A stretch of 47,811 nucleotides of DNA, taken from the NCBI RefSeq assembly GCF_003932845.1, contig NZ_RQZH01000023.1, positions 1-47,811 of the forward strand, written 5' to 3'. The notes beneath the pieces are model-generated. The model was not told the origin of the DNA. It did no database searches and saw nothing but the letters and a program-made list of their open reading frames with translations. Each line of letters starts with the position of its first letter. The first letter of the stretch is position 1. Of the stretch, positions 1 through 10,252 are shown in pieces. The translations under genes were made by a program, and so were the position numbers. This stretch comes from Prevotella sp. OH937_COT-195. GTDB lineage: Bacteria; Bacteroidota; Bacteroidia; Bacteroidales; Bacteroidaceae.

Positions 1-155
1 GCGGCGACAGGAAGAGTTCCAAGACGTGCAACCCAAAAAGTATCTACCACATTGTATATTGCCATAATCAGCATTGCGATGACAATAGGTATCCCCAATT
101 TTGTCAGGGCTTTCATCATACTTCCTTCTCGCAAAATATTTACAGCGTTGTTCAT
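1..155 (-). CDS. MATE-family efflux transporter, N-terminal part (cut by window edge)
   Basis: Reading the minus strand from the ATG at 155-153 gives 51 codons with no stop before the window edge. The peptide has a short basic leader, then a hydrophobic first membrane segment, then the family-typical stretch IYNVVDTFWVARLGTLPVA. The NVVDTFW..RLG pattern is characteristic of the first helix and loop of MATE exporters (Na+- or H+-coupled extrusion of cationic drugs across the inner membrane). The gene lies directly downstream of the AraC-type regulator on the same strand, with a 96-bp gap that holds its own promoter-like sequence, so control by that regulator is plausible. The rest of the protein lies outside the window, so substrate and subfamily cannot be judged. 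Confidence 0.8.
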   Translation of the reverse strand, partial: MNNAVNILREGSMMKALTKLGIPIVIAMLIMAIYNVVDTFWVARLGTLPVA

Positions 156-195
156 CCTTATAATCCGTATCTTTTTAAGTGAATAAAGTTCGCTG

Positions 196-227
196 CAAAG
201 GTACGGTGGGATACAGGCTGTCACAAT
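196..227 (-). promoter_or_regulatory. Bacteroidetes-type promoter for the MATE gene
   Basis: On the minus strand TACCTTTG (forward 196-203) matches the -7 consensus TAnnTTTG exactly. TTG, preceded by A, lies 20 bp upstream, matching three of four bases of the -33 TTTG element. It sits between the AraC gene and the MATE gene and points at the MATE start at 155. Confidence 0.6.
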
Positions 228-251
228 AGACGGACAATGGTAATGATAGCA

Positions 252-1100
252 CTATTCGTGGTACATCCTTCTGAAGAGCGTGGGAGAAACGCCTGCAACC
301 TTGGTAAACAGCCGTGTGAAGTAGGAGTAATCGTTAAAGCCTAAACTATATGCAATCTCTTTGATGGAATCTGTAGTATAGACCAATTGACGTTTAGCCA
401 ACAAAATAATCTCGTTTTGGATATGGTGGCTCACGCTTGTCCCCAGAACAGAATTTACAGCTTCATTCAGGTAGGCAACGGTAATGTTCAGCCGCCCGGC
501 ATAGAATGATGGCAAACGTTTGCTTCGGATATTGCTTTCCAACAAATCCCGAAATTCCCATACTATTTCCTTGTGTCTGGTCACTGTCCCCTGCAATCTG
601 GATTGAGCTATCGTTGCATTTACTATATTCTCCACGACTAACCCTACAATGACGGTGGCCAGTCGCTGAACGACTGCTTTGGCAGATGGATTTTCCATGC
701 CACTCAGTTTGCAGTCAAGAAGTGATAATAATAGTTTCTGTTCCGATATGTCGGATAGTTGTATTTGAGGGCGACCGTATCTCTCAAGCGTTCGTTTTTC
801 CTCCTTATCCACCAATACCGAGTCGATAACCAGAAATTTTGCAGAAAGATTGGAAGCGTCGATGATACGATGTACCTGCCCGGGTAGAATGATAGCCAGA
901 CTTCCTTTCTCGAAAGTGTATTCCTCGAAATCAATATTCAGACAGCATTGCCCACCCTCTATGAAGCCAAAGAAATAATAATCATCGGTATGAGAAAAGG
1001 CGTATCTGTCTGAAGATGCCGATGTCCGAGAGATGACAGTCTTCAGATAGACTCCGAAATCTGAGAGTTGTGAACTTCTATGGATAGGTAACCGAGACAT
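252..1100 (-). CDS. AraC-family transcriptional regulator
   Basis: The product has an N-terminal cupin-like sensing region (DDYYFFGFIEGGQCCLNIDF, then a PGQVHRI turn) and a C-terminal double helix-turn-helix. The second HTH holds the AraC signature IKEIAYSLGFNDYSYFTRLF followed by GVSPTLFRR. I place the start at the internal ATG at 1100-1098 (282 aa). The longer open frame begins at 1151, but two perfect -7 boxes on this strand (1131-1138 and 1139-1146) lie downstream of that ATG, so the longer start would precede or overlap the promoter. Next on the same strand is a MATE exporter with its own promoter, the usual arrangement for a local activator of an efflux gene. The effector is unknown. 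Whether this pair is cargo of the neighbouring mobile element or chromosomal cannot be decided here. Confidence 0.88.
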   Translation of the reverse strand: MSRLPIHRSSQLSDFGVYLKTVISRTSASSDRYAFSHTDDYYFFGFIEGGQCCLNIDFEEYTFEKGSLAIILPGQVHRIIDASNLSAKFLVIDSVLVDKEEKRTLERYGRPQIQLSDISEQKLLLSLLDCKLSGMENPSAKAVVQRLATVIVGLVVENIVNATIAQSRLQGTVTRHKEIVWEFRDLLESNIRSKRLPSFYAGRLNITVAYLNEAVNSVLGTSVSHHIQNEIILLAKRQLVYTTDSIKEIAYSLGFNDYSYFTRLFTKVAGVSPTLFRRMYHE

Positions 1101-1130
1101 ATATCTTTCGGGTATTGTTTTTTTGATTAT

Positions 1131-1146
1131 CAAACTTACAAAGTTA
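1131..1146 (-). promoter_or_regulatory. Two adjacent -7 boxes upstream of the AraC gene
   Basis: On the minus strand TAACTTTG (1139-1146) is directly followed by TAAGTTTG (1131-1138). Both fit TAnnTTTG. No clear TTTG is seen at -33. The boxes support the start at 1100 for the regulator. Confidence 0.45.
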
Positions 1147-1233
1147 ATCATAATAATGCAGAATAATGAATTATAAAGTATATTTTAACTCGAACTACAC
1201 GTCAATACGATTAAAAAGAGAACTGATAATATG

Positions 1234-1259
1234 AAGGTATGGCTCAAACACCATACTTC
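1234..1259 (+). repeat. Imperfect inverted repeat upstream of the element operon
   Basis: GAAGGTATGG (1233-1242) faces CCATACTTC (1251-1259) across an 8-bp spacer, with one unpaired G. It lies just upstream of the 28-bp shared box and about 80 bp upstream of the -7 box of the DUF3945-topB operon, so it could be a regulator site. It has no counterpart at the same place in front of the second promoter at 11.9 kb. Confidence 0.35.
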
Positions 1260-1272
1260 TTTTGCCACTTCT

Positions 1273-1300
1273 ATCCATATCGAAGCCACAAGTACGCAGT
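1273..1300 (+). promoter_or_regulatory. 28-bp shared upstream box, copy 1
   Basis: This box runs ATCCATATCGAAGCC then ACAAGTACGCAGT. The same 28 bp, with two C/T differences, recurs at 11854-11881. In both places exactly 36 bp separate the box from a -7 promoter element, and both promoters drive plus-strand genes of the mobile element. Fixed position relative to the promoter makes a transcription-activator site the simplest reading. Confidence 0.6.
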
Positions 1301-1336
1301 TATCCCAAACCTATAACGCACACTGTTTCTTTGGTT

Positions 1337-1344
1337 TACTTTTG
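1337..1344 (+). promoter_or_regulatory. -7 box of the DUF3945-topB operon
   Basis: TACTTTTG fits TAnnTTTG and lies 40 bp before the ATG at 1384. No good -33 TTTG is visible about 20 bp upstream, consistent with an activator-dependent promoter that uses the upstream 28-bp box. Confidence 0.5.
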
Positions 1345-1383
1345 TCCGTGCACCGCTGTTGGTGCCATTAAATACATTGTAAT

Positions 1384-2778
1384 ATGGACGAAAAAATCAA
1401 AGACCAAGAAGTCCTTTTGGTAAAGGATCAAAAGGGCGAAAATCTCAAAGCCGTCACAGGAACGGACGAGAAAGGCGGACTGAAAACCGTTCCGCCTACC
1501 GCCGAGCATGAACAGAGTTTCCTGAAGTTCGACAAGCACAGCAATGCACTGGAGAACTTCCTTTCCAATTTCATGCGGCAGTTCAAGCACCCCACACCGC
1601 TGACTTTCTTCAGGGTTCCCTTTGAGAGTGCCGTTGCCAGTGCCCGTGTACTCTCTGAGATGCTCAAAGCACCGGATGTCCCATCCAATAAGGAGATGCT
1701 GGACTCCGCCCGTGTCAATCCTTCGGACTATGCAGGGGATCAGAAACAGTCCTTTCAAGGCATAGATCCCGACAAGGTGAAATGGGAGCAGTTCGAGCAG
1801 ATGGGCGTAAGCCGTGAGAGTCTGGAAAAGGGCAAGCATCTTGATGACCTGCTTCAATACAGCAAGACTCCGCTTGTTCCCATCAGTATCAAAATCGGAG
1901 AAGTTTCCCTCTATACCGATGCCCGTCTCTCTTTGAAAGCCTCCGGAGACGGAACATTCATTCCCGTTGTCCATGCCATCCGCAAGGAGCCGCAATTGGA
2001 GCGTGAGTTCTTCGGGCATACCTTCACCGACGAGGACAAGAAAGCCCTCAGAGAAACGGGCAACCTCGGTCGTACCGTGGAGCTGACCTTCCCCGGCAAA
2101 GATGAGCCGACCCGCAGTTTCGTAAGCATCGATCGCCTGACGAACGACATCATCGCCCTGAGTGCCGACCGGGTACGCATCCCAGATGAAATCAAGGGCG
2201 TGAAGCTGAGCGACGAGCAGAAAAAGGAACTTTCGGAAGGCAAAAGCATCTACGTGGAGGGTATGACCTCCAAAACGGGAAAGCATTTCAATGCCAACCT
2301 TCAATTCAATGCCGACAAGCGGTCGATTGAATTTCGTTTCGGTTCCCCCAAGCAGGGACAACGACAAAGACAAGTTCCCGAAGGGCAGGAACAGACAGAG
2401 CAGAAAGAACTGCGTGTCCCCAAGAAAATGCTGGGACGCGACATCTCTCCCGAAGAACAAGCGAAGCTCAAAGCAGGGCAGACGGTCTATATGACCGGGC
2501 TTATCGACAAGAGGGGAGAACCTTTCAATGCCTATGTGCGTCCGAATTTCGAGCAGAACAAGTTCGATTTCCTCAAATGGAATCCCGACAAGTCTCAAAC
2601 CAAAGAGGTCATTCCCGACAACGCTTCCCGCACGCAGGTCGCCGTCAATTCCGAAGGCAAGACCAACGAGGCTACCAAGCATATAAAAGAGCCACTCAAA
2701 CAGGGACAGACAGAGCCTACCGCCCAGCAGGAACAGAAGGAAGAAGAGAAGAAGCGTTCCAAGGGAATGAAAATGTAA
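1384..2778 (+). CDS. DUF4099/DUF3945 protein of a CTnDOT-type element
   Basis: This 464-residue, charged, soluble protein is the type usually found just upstream of topB in Bacteroidales conjugative elements. Residues about 120-215 look like DUF4099 (WEQFEQMGVSRESLEKGKHL). Then come DUF3945-type units, each with an acidic (L/F)(S/T)DE(Q/D) start and a Gly-rich strand pair: one near residues 215-255 (FTDEDKKALRETGNLG), one near 280-310 (LSDEQKKELSEGKSIYVEGM), and one near 355-385 (ISPEEQAKLKAGQTVYMTGL). The C-terminus is low-complexity Lys/Glu/Gln. The stop is 34 bp before topB, so the two are probably cotranscribed. The biochemical role is unknown. The repeats resemble the C-terminal domain of the neighbouring topoisomerase, which suggests a role on the same DNA or complex. 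Confidence 0.85.
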   Translation: MDEKIKDQEVLLVKDQKGENLKAVTGTDEKGGLKTVPPTAEHEQSFLKFDKHSNALENFLSNFMRQFKHPTPLTFFRVPFESAVASARVLSEMLKAPDVPSNKEMLDSARVNPSDYAGDQKQSFQGIDPDKVKWEQFEQMGVSRESLEKGKHLDDLLQYSKTPLVPISIKIGEVSLYTDARLSLKASGDGTFIPVVHAIRKEPQLEREFFGHTFTDEDKKALRETGNLGRTVELTFPGKDEPTRSFVSIDRLTNDIIALSADRVRIPDEIKGVKLSDEQKKELSEGKSIYVEGMTSKTGKHFNANLQFNADKRSIEFRFGSPKQGQRQRQVPEGQEQTEQKELRVPKKMLGRDISPEEQAKLKAGQTVYMTGLIDKRGEPFNAYVRPNFEQNKFDFLKWNPDKSQTKEVIPDNASRTQVAVNSEGKTNEATKHIKEPLKQGQTEPTAQQEQKEEEKKRSKGMKM

Positions 2779-2812
2779 TCCGCCACCACTAACATCCAAA
2801 AAGTAAGAACAA

Positions 2813-4942
2813 ATGAAAGTCATTATAGCAGAAAAGCCGAGCGTAGCTCGTGAAATCGCCCGTGTTGTTCGGGCAACCAACAAGAAAGACGGCTATATCG
2901 AAGGAGGCGGCTATGCTGTCACGTGGGCATTGGGACACCTGATAACGGCAGCCATGCCCGAAGCCTATGGTATCAAGGGGTTCCACAAAGAGAACCTGCC
3001 GATTCTTCCTCCCGTCTTCACCCTTATTCCCCGCCAAATCAAGGAAGGGAAAGGTTATAAAGCCGATGCTGCGGCAGTAGCCCAATTGAAAGTCATCGAA
3101 AAACTCTTCCGAGCGTGCGAAGGCATTATCGTAGCCACCGATGCAGGAAGGGAAGGTGAACTGATATTCAGGTTCATTTACGAATACTTGGGCATTCCCC
3201 GTCCGTTCGACCGTCTGTGGATCAGTTCCTTGACAGACAAAGCCATCAAAGAGGGGCTTGCCCGTCTGCAAAACGGCGCGGCGTATGACAACCTCTATTA
3301 TGCCGCCCGTGCCCGCAGCGAAGCCGACTGGCTGGTGGGCATCAATGCCACACAAGCCATATCCATTGCGGCAGGAAGAGGTACTTACTCATTAGGCAGG
3401 GTACAGACCCCGACCCTCTGTATGGTCTGCTCCCGTTTCTTGGAGAACAAGAAGTTCGAACCACAGCCATTCTGGCAACTCAGCCTTGCCGTAAGGGAGG
3501 GTGATGAGAGCTTCCGTTTCTCCTCTGCCGACCGCTGGTTCGATAAGACGGAAGCCACCGCCCTGTACGAGAAACTCAAACAGGCTCCTTATGCCACTGT
3601 AGAGACAGTTGTGCGCAAGGAAACCAAACAGGAGCCACCGCTTCTGTATGATTTGACAACCCTGCAGAAAGAAGCGAACAGCCGATACGGATACACGGCA
3701 GAACAAACCCTTTCCTTGGCTCAGAAACTCTACGAAAAGGCATACATTACCTACCCACGCACGGGCAGCCGCCATATCCCCGAAGATGTCTTTGCCGAAA
3801 TTCCAGCTTTGATAGCATTTTTGCACGACCATTCCGTCTGGGGTGTCCATGCCCGCCAACTGACCGAACCGAATGCACATTCGGTGGACGGCAAGAAAGT
3901 GACCGACCACCACGCCCTGCTCATCACCGGCAAGAAGCCGATAGACATGTTCGGAGAGGAAGCGGTCATCTACGATATGATAGCCGGACGTATGCTCGAA
4001 GCTTTTTCCACCCGTTGCGTGAAAGATGTCAGTACGGTTACTGCCGTCTGCGAGGATGTGAAGTTTATCCTCAAAGGTGAAATCATCAAGGAAGAGGGTT
4101 GGCGTGCCGTTCTCAAAAACAGCAAGAAAAAAGACAAGGAGCAGGCGGAAGCCGAAGAACGGGAAAGTCGGGAAAACGGAGAAGGCATCATCATCCCCCA
4201 ATGGGAGGAAGGTAAGCAACTTCCGCTCTGTGCCTGTTCGTTGGCACAGGGTACGACCAAGCCCAAGCCCTTGCACACGGAAAGTTCGCTGTTAGCTGCT
4301 ATGGAGACGGCAGGTAAGGAGTTGGAGGACGAGGAACTGCGTGCACAGCTTAAGGATTGCGGCATCGGCACGCCTGCTACCCGTGCCGCCATCATCGAAA
4401 CCCTCTTTGCCCGCGAGTACATGGTGCGCCAAAAGAAATCGCTCGTCCCTACGGAGAAAGGACTTGCCGTCTATTCCATCGTCAAGGAGATGAAAATCGG
4501 CAATGCCGAGATGACCGGACAGTGGGAAGCGGACTTGGCGAAAATCGAACGGGGAGAATTGAAAGAGCGGGATTTCCGCAAGGGCATCGAAAGCTATGCC
4601 ACACAGATTACCGACGAACTACTCTCCTCCAAAATCCTCTTTCCCAAGAAACAGAGCGACATCCATTGTCCCAAATGCGGCAAAGGATCATTGGTCTTCT
4701 ATCCCCGATGTGCCAAATGTTCCGATCCCGATTGCGGTCTGACGCTTTTTCGCAGCGTGGCAGGCAAAAACCTCACGGACGAGCAGCTGACGCAATTGGC
4801 GGTGAACGGGGAGACAGGCATCATCAAGGGCTTCACCTCCAAAGCGGGCAAGAGCTTTGAGGCTTCGCTCTCCTTGGATGGAGAGTTCAAGACGGTCTTT
4901 GTCTTCCCCGAACGCAAGAAAACGGGCAAATCCCGAAGGTAA
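2813..4942 (+). CDS. topB: Type IA DNA topoisomerase III (CTnDOT Exc-like)
   Basis: The 709-residue protein starts with the Toprim motif (MKVIIAEKPSVAREIA; Glu7) and continues with TDAGREGELIFRF (Asp110, Glu114) and the active-site region AYITYPRTGSRHIPED, whose Tyr314 would form the 5'-phosphotyrosyl link. Near the C-terminus are four zinc-ligand cysteines (CPKCGKGSLVF...CAKCSDPDCG), followed by a small domain with LTDEQLTQL and GFTSKAGKSFEASL. It should relax or decatenate single-stranded regions of DNA. In CTnDOT the equivalent gene, exc, sits in the excision operon; it is known as a topoisomerase that assists element excision. Here it lies between the DUF3945 and DUF1896 genes, the standard order of such elements. 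Confidence 0.95.
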   Translation: MKVIIAEKPSVAREIARVVRATNKKDGYIEGGGYAVTWALGHLITAAMPEAYGIKGFHKENLPILPPVFTLIPRQIKEGKGYKADAAAVAQLKVIEKLFRACEGIIVATDAGREGELIFRFIYEYLGIPRPFDRLWISSLTDKAIKEGLARLQNGAAYDNLYYAARARSEADWLVGINATQAISIAAGRGTYSLGRVQTPTLCMVCSRFLENKKFEPQPFWQLSLAVREGDESFRFSSADRWFDKTEATALYEKLKQAPYATVETVVRKETKQEPPLLYDLTTLQKEANSRYGYTAEQTLSLAQKLYEKAYITYPRTGSRHIPEDVFAEIPALIAFLHDHSVWGVHARQLTEPNAHSVDGKKVTDHHALLITGKKPIDMFGEEAVIYDMIAGRMLEAFSTRCVKDVSTVTAVCEDVKFILKGEIIKEEGWRAVLKNSKKKDKEQAEAEERESRENGEGIIIPQWEEGKQLPLCACSLAQGTTKPKPLHTESSLLAAMETAGKELEDEELRAQLKDCGIGTPATRAAIIETLFAREYMVRQKKSLVPTEKGLAVYSIVKEMKIGNAEMTGQWEADLAKIERGELKERDFRKGIESYATQITDELLSSKILFPKKQSDIHCPKCGKGSLVFYPRCAKCSDPDCGLTLFRSVAGKNLTDEQLTQLAVNGETGIIKGFTSKAGKSFEASLSLDGEFKTVFVFPERKKTGKSRR

Positions 4943-4957
4943 ATCCCCGTAAATTGC

Positions 4958-4965
4958 TAATTTTG
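4958..4965 (+). promoter_or_regulatory. Possible internal -7 box downstream of topB
   Basis: TAATTTTG fits TAnnTTTG and lies 115 bp before the DUF1896 start chosen here. No convincing -33 element is visible. It may drive DUF1896 and the helicase separately from topB. Confidence 0.3.
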
Positions 4966-5022
4966 CCACTGAATGATGCGGTCATAAACAATCATCTTGT
5001 TTTTACTGCGGATTTTAGTGGT

Positions 5023-5048
5023 GGCACTCGGCGGGGACGTCGAGTGCC
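5023..5048 (+). repeat. Hairpin between topB and the DUF1896 gene
   Basis: GGCACTCG pairs perfectly with CGAGTGCC across a 10-nt loop. It lies in the 137-bp gap after topB and 31 bp before the DUF1896 ATG. There is no U-run, so an attenuator or an RNA-processing/translation-control structure is as likely as a terminator. Confidence 0.45.
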
Positions 5049-5079
5049 TTTGCATTATACACCTGTTAAAATCACAGAT

Positions 5080-5511
5080 ATGACAGCCATTCGATTTTCC
5101 TATTACGAGCTATCCCTGCTCTCTTTTCTTCGGGAAAGCCATCCCGAAAAAGCCGATGAGATTCCTTTTGTCAAGGAACGTGCGGCAGCCGCTTCCGAAG
5201 CCTATGCCGAAGCCTTCGATGCCGGTCTTCCCATAACTGAATGTATCGGCATTGCCAATAAGACGCTCTATGCGGGTCTGCACTTCTCTTGTCACGATAC
5301 TATCTCTTCTGTTCTTTGGAATGAGTTCTCCGCCGAAGTACCGCTCGAAGCGGTCAGGGAGACCGCCATCCGCCTGCGCCCTCTCTTGGAAGAGATTTTC
5401 GCCAAGTATCCGATTTCGGACGAGTTCGCCTACATGCCCGAATACAACTCCCTCTACACGGAGATTACAGGTTTTGTCCAACTAAAACTCGAAGAAGATG
5501 GCAAGCTATAA
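5080..5511 (+). CDS. DUF1896 family protein
   Basis: The 143-residue protein begins [20 protein letters not shown], the typical N-terminus of DUF1896 proteins found with topB and the large helicase in Bacteroidales mobile elements. The frame is open from 4954, but that stretch contains a hairpin and has no family similarity that I can see, so I chose the ATG at 5080. The product is acidic, helical and probably cytoplasmic, with no recognisable catalytic motif. Its last 14 bp overlap the helicase start, which suggests translational coupling. Function unknown; conserved association suggests a role in element transfer or maintenance. Confidence 0.8.
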   Translation: MTAIRFSYYELSLLSFLRESHPEKADEIPFVKERAAAASEAYAEAFDAGLPITECIGIANKTLYAGLHFSCHDTISSVLWNEFSAEVPLEAVRETAIRLRPLLEEIFAKYPISDEFAYMPEYNSLYTEITGFVQLKLEEDGKL

Positions 5512-8500
5512 TAAGAAAGAGCATCTAAGGGCGAATATAGAAGCTATCAAGACGATCTTTGCCCTGCATCGGGAACAACGCTCGGCGACGCCCGAAGAAC
5601 GCACGATATTGGCGGCCTATACGGGCTTCGGTGCACTGAAGTGTATCCTTTCTCCTGCCAACACGATGGAAGACATCGCCCGATGGAACAAGTCGGAACT
5701 GGAGCTTTTCCCCTTGGTGATGGAACTGCATCGCATCATTCGGGACAACACCGCTTCCGAGTCGCAATACAAGAGTTATGTACAGAGCCTGAAAAACTCC
5801 GTGATGACCGCTTTTTATACTCCTGCGCCCGTAGTGCGGGAAATTGCCGCTTCCTTACAGGAGGCAGGCATCGTCCCCAAGCGTATCCTTGACCCCTCGG
5901 CGGGGATGGGCGAGTTTATCCGCTCTTTTGACGGCATTGCAGCCGAATGGCATACGACCTTCGGTTTTGAGAAAGACATTCTTACGGGACAGATGCTCTC
6001 CGCCCTGCATCCCGAAGACAAGATACGCATCCGGGGCTTCGAGGAAATCGAATCCAAATTCGGAGGTTATTTCGATGTGGTCAGCAGCAACATTCCTTTC
6101 GGAGATGTGGCCGTCTTCGACCCCATTTTCAGTAAGACGGACGAACCTGCACGAAAGGTCGCCCGCATGTCCCTGCACAATTACTTTTTCGTCAAGGGCG
6201 TGGATATGCTCCGTGAAGGCGGCGTGCTGGCTTTCATCACCTCGCAAGGCATCATGAATGCCCCGTCGAACGAGCCTGTTCGGGAGTGGCTGATGAGCCA
6301 TACCCGCCTTATTTCGGCAGTCCGCCTGCCCAACAATCTCTTCTCGGAGAATGCAGGAACGGAAGTGGGCAGTGACCTTATCGTCCTGCAAAAGCAGAGC
6401 GATAAGACAAGTCTGACCGAAGAGGAACAGCGTTTCATCAAGAGCGAGAAACGCCCCAGCGGAGTGCTGTTCAATACCTATCTGCGAAGCATGTCGCAAA
6501 TCGTGCACACCGAGTGGAAGCAGGATACCGACCCTTACGGCAAGCCTGCCATCCTGTTCCATCACGAGGGCGGAGCGGAAGGCATCGCCACCGATATGGG
6601 TAAAATCCTGCGGGCTGATTTAGCCAAACGCTTGGATATGGCGTTGTACCAAAAGCATATCTTCATTCAGGAGCAGCCCAAAGTTGCCGTTTCCGTTCCT
6701 CCCGAAATAAAGCAGCAAGAGCCAACGCTTACGCCAACAGCTTCGAAAGAAGAACAACCGCACAAAGAGGTGGTGCAACCGAGAGAGGAACAGCCGATGG
6801 AGCAGTCCCGAATCAGTGTCGCTCCTCAGGTACAACTGCTCGACCTTTTCGGCAATGTTATCCCGGAGGAAAAGCCCAAACGAAAAACCGCCACTGTGAA
6901 ACGTGCTGTGGTTTCCACTCCTTCTCCCACTATCGAAATAAAGCCACAAGAAACTGCTATGAGGTTACGGGACACGGGAGAGTTGTGGTGGCAGCAGGAT
7001 AAGGAAAAAGGAATGCTGACACGTCCCTATGAGGGAGTATGGCACGAACACCTCAGAGAGGGTTCTCTGCTTGCCTCGGACTTTCAGGTCGGAATGCTTG
7101 TCCGCGATATGGAGGACAACCGAATATTCCAACCCATAGACCTCCCGTCCCAAGAGCGACAGAAAATGTTACTCTACATAGACCTGCGGGATGCTTACCA
7201 CGCGCTCTATGATTATGAAGCGGAGCATAAGGCAGAAAATGAATCCCTGCGACAGAACCTCAATGAACTGTACGACCGTTTCGTGCGACTGTACGGGTAT
7301 CTGAACGACCGCAAGAACCACGAGCAGATCCTGATGGATGCCGGTGGCAGGGAAATCCTTTTCTTGGAACGGAAGGTGGATAAAGAAACGCTCAAAGCCG
7401 ACATTTTCCATCAACCCGTTTCGTTCAGCCTGCACGAAGTGACAGAGGTGAGCAATGCCCAAGAGGCTCTCTCGGCTTCACTCAATAAGTTCGGAGCGGT
7501 GGACACCGGGTATATGCTCTCTTTGCTCCCTGAAACCTCAGAGGAAGAGATGCTCTCCGAGTTGCACGACAGGATTTACTACAATCCTTTGGAGGGAGAG
7601 TATGAAATCGCCGAGAAGTTCGTATCGGGCAATGTGGTTGCCGCATCAGAACGTATCGAACTCTATCTCTTGGAGCATCCGGAAGACACAAGGGCGCAAG
7701 CCTCCTTGCGGGCACTGAAAGATGCCATCCCCGAACCGATTCCTTTCGTGGACTTGGATTTCAACTTCGGGGAGCGATGGATTCCCGTAAATCTCTACTC
7801 CGATTATGCCTCGCACCTTTTCGACACGGAGGTGACGATACGCTACAATTCAAGTGCGGACGAGTATTCCGTGGAGGCACGGATGCACAATGCCAATATC
7901 TGGGACAGGTTCTGTGTACGGGGACAGCATCGTCGATACGACGGCATTGCCCTGATGAAGCATGCCCTGCTGAATACGACGCCCGACATTACCAAGAAAA
8001 TCATGGTCGGAGACAAGGAAGTCAAGATACGGGATACCGAAGCCATACAGATGGCAAACGCCAAAATCGACGAGATCCGAAACGGCTTTACCGACTGGCT
8101 GAACGAACAGAGCGATGAGTTCAAGCAGCGGTTGGAGAAACTCTACAATGACACTTTCAATTGTTTTGTGCGTCCCCAGTATGATGGTTCCCATCAGACA
8201 TTCCCCGACCTCAACCTGAAAGGCTTGGGCATCGAAAGTCTGTACGACAGCCAGAAGGATGCCGTATGGATGTTGAAACTTAACGGAGGAGGGATTTGTG
8301 ATCATCAGGTAGGGGCTGGAAAGACGCTTATCATGTGCACCGCTGCTTATGAGATGAAGCGGCTCGGCTTGGCAAACAAGCCGATGATACTCGCTCTCAA
8401 AGCCAACGTGCAGGAGATAGCACAGACTTTCCAAACGGCTTACCCGAATGCCAAGCTGCTCTATCCGGGCAAGAACGATTTCACGCCCGATAAGCGACAG

Positions 8501-10246
8501 CGGATTTTCCACGACATCAAGAACAACAACTGGGACTGTATTGTCCTCACGCACGACCAGTTCGGCATGATACCGCAGTCGGACGAGATACAGCAGAAAA
8601 TTATTCAGGACGAGCTGGACAGCGTGGAAGAGAACTTGGAAGTATTGCGTCAGCAGGGACGCAGCATCTCCCGTTCGATGGAGAAAGGGCTTGTCAAGCG
8701 GCAGATGAACTTACGGGCAAAGCTGGATGAAATCAAGTTCAAGATAGAGAACCGCAAGGACGATATAGTGGATTTCAAGACAATGGGTATAGACCACCTT
8801 TTCGTGGACGAGTCGCATACGTTCAAGAATCTGATGTTCAACACCCGCCACGATCGTGTGGCAGGATTGGGCAACAGTGAGGGAAGCCAGCGTGCCTTGA
8901 ATATGCTCTTTGCCATCCGCACCATTCAGGAGCGGACGGGGAAAGACTTGGGAGCAACCTTCCTTTCGGGTACAACCATATCGAACTCACTCACGGAATT
9001 GTATCTGCTGTTCAAGTACCTGCGTCCCCAAGCCCTCGAAGCACAGAACATCAGGACTTTTGATGCGTGGGCTGCCATCTTCGCCAAGAAGTCGGTGGAC
9101 TATGAGTTCTCCGTCACCAATGAAATCGTGCAAAAGGAGCGTTTCCGCTATTTCATCAAAGTGCCTGAATTGGCAGCTTTCTATGCCCAAATCACCGATT
9201 ATCGGACGGCAAAGGACATCGGCATCGACCGACCCGAAAAGAATGAGATTATGCACAACATACCGCCCACACCCGAACAGGAGGAGTTTATCGCCAAATT
9301 GGTGGAGTTTGCCAAGACGGGCAATGCAGAATTGCTGGGACGTCCCAAACTCTCAGAAAGTGAAGAGAAAGCCAAGATGCTCATAGCAACGGATATGGCT
9401 CGAAAGATGAGCTTGGATCTGAGGCTCATCGACCCTGACAAGTACGGAGATCATGTGGATAACAAGGCTTCCCATTGTGCCGCCAAGATTGCGGAGTACT
9501 ACCGCAAGTTCGAGGAGCAGAAAGGAACGCAGTTCGTGTTCAGCGACCTCGGCACATATAAGCCGGGCGAATGGAATCCCTACAGCGAAATCAAGCGCAA
9601 GTTGGTGGAAGACCATGGCATACCCGCTCAGGAGATACGCTTCATTCAGGAAGCCAAGACCGACAAGGCACGAAAGACGCTCATCGCTGGAATGAACGAG
9701 GGGACAATACGCGTGTTGTTCGGCTCTACGAGTATGCTCGGCACGGGCGTGAACGCCCAAAAGCGTGCCGTGGCCATCCATCATCTGGACACGCCGTGGC
9801 GTCCTTCCGACTTGGAGCAGAGGGACGGCAGAGCCGTGCGTAAGGGCAATGAGGTTGCCAAGTACCATGCCGACAATAAGGTGGATGTCATCATCTATGC
9901 GGTGGAGAAGTCGCTTGACAGCTATAAATTCAATCTCCTACACAACAAGCAACTCTTTATCGAACAGCTCAAAAACAACCGTATGGGCAGCCGTACCATC
10001 GACGAGGGAAGTATGGACGAGAAGTCGGGAATGAATTTTTCCGAATACGTCGCCATCCTCTCCGGAAATACCGATTTGTTGGAAAAGGCAAAGTTGGAGA
10101 AGAAGATTGCCGGTTTGGACAGCGAACGGCAGGCATTCATTCGCAGTAAGTCATCCTCCCGAAGCCGATTGGATGAAGTCGTGCGGACGGTGGACGGCAA
10201 CAAGGAGCTGATTGCCCGTTTTCAAAGCGACTGGGACTTGTACTAA
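5498..10246 (+). CDS. Giant N6-adenine methylase / SNF2-type helicase of a conjugative element, ended early by TAA
   Basis: The 1582-residue product has an N-terminal methyltransferase-like domain with DPSAGMG (132-138, SAM-binding motif I) and SNIPFG (197-202), where the catalytic NPPF motif reads NIPF. A Pro/Glu-rich linker (about 400-490) follows. The helicase region has Walker A VGAGKT (938-943), a DESH box (1104-1107) and motif VI in [13 protein letters not shown] (Gln1441). Such fused proteins are widespread in Bacteroidales conjugative elements; their role is not established, but protection and remodelling of transferring DNA are plausible. The frame stops at TAA 10244-10246, then continues open in the same frame for 247 more codons, so the natural protein was probably about 1830 residues. 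Both main domains are retained; only a C-terminal region is lost. Confidence 0.88.
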   Translation: MASYNKKEHLRANIEAIKTIFALHREQRSATPEERTILAAYTGFGALKCILSPANTMEDIARWNKSELELFPLVMELHRIIRDNTASESQYKSYVQSLKNSVMTAFYTPAPVVREIAASLQEAGIVPKRILDPSAGMGEFIRSFDGIAAEWHTTFGFEKDILTGQMLSALHPEDKIRIRGFEEIESKFGGYFDVVSSNIPFGDVAVFDPIFSKTDEPARKVARMSLHNYFFVKGVDMLREGGVLAFITSQGIMNAPSNEPVREWLMSHTRLISAVRLPNNLFSENAGTEVGSDLIVLQKQSDKTSLTEEEQRFIKSEKRPSGVLFNTYLRSMSQIVHTEWKQDTDPYGKPAILFHHEGGAEGIATDMGKILRADLAKRLDMALYQKHIFIQEQPKVAVSVPPEIKQQEPTLTPTASKEEQPHKEVVQPREEQPMEQSRISVAPQVQLLDLFGNVIPEEKPKRKTATVKRAVVSTPSPTIEIKPQETAMRLRDTGELWWQQDKEKGMLTRPYEGVWHEHLREGSLLASDFQVGMLVRDMEDNRIFQPIDLPSQERQKMLLYIDLRDAYHALYDYEAEHKAENESLRQNLNELYDRFVRLYGYLNDRKNHEQILMDAGGREILFLERKVDKETLKADIFHQPVSFSLHEVTEVSNAQEALSASLNKFGAVDTGYMLSLLPETSEEEMLSELHDRIYYNPLEGEYEIAEKFVSGNVVAASERIELYLLEHPEDTRAQASLRALKDAIPEPIPFVDLDFNFGERWIPVNLYSDYASHLFDTEVTIRYNSSADEYSVEARMHNANIWDRFCVRGQHRRYDGIALMKHALLNTTPDITKKIMVGDKEVKIRDTEAIQMANAKIDEIRNGFTDWLNEQSDEFKQRLEKLYNDTFNCFVRPQYDGSHQTFPDLNLKGLGIESLYDSQKDAVWMLKLNGGGICDHQVGAGKTLIMCTAAYEMKRLGLANKPMILALKANVQEIAQTFQTAYPNAKLLYPGKNDFTPDKRQRIFHDIKNNNWDCIVLTHDQFGMIPQSDEIQQKIIQDELDSVEENLEVLRQQGRSISRSMEKGLVKRQMNLRAKLDEIKFKIENRKDDIVDFKTMGIDHLFVDESHTFKNLMFNTRHDRVAGLGNSEGSQRALNMLFAIRTIQERTGKDLGATFLSGTTISNSLTELYLLFKYLRPQALEAQNIRTFDAWAAIFAKKSVDYEFSVTNEIVQKERFRYFIKVPELAAFYAQITDYRTAKDIGIDRPEKNEIMHNIPPTPEQEEFIAKLVEFAKTGNAELLGRPKLSESEEKAKMLIATDMARKMSLDLRLIDPDKYGDHVDNKASHCAAKIAEYYRKFEEQKGTQFVFSDLGTYKPGEWNPYSEIKRKLVEDHGIPAQEIRFIQEAKTDKARKTLIAGMNEGTIRVLFGSTSMLGTGVNAQKRAVAIHHLDTPWRPSDLEQRDGRAVRKGNEVAKYHADNKVDVIIYAVEKSLDSYKFNLLHNKQLFIEQLKNNRMGSRTIDEGSMDEKSGMNFSEYVAILSGNTDLLEKAKLEKKIAGLDSERQAFIRSKSSSRSRLDEVVRTVDGNKELIARFQSDWDLY

Positions 10247-10252
10247 AGCCGT

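Noticed and set aside
1336..2883. 515-codon open frame on the minus strand opposite the DUF3945 gene
   Set aside because: It is a codon-bias shadow of the plus-strand gene: low-complexity Leu/Phe/Gly sequence, no domain, and it crosses the topB start.
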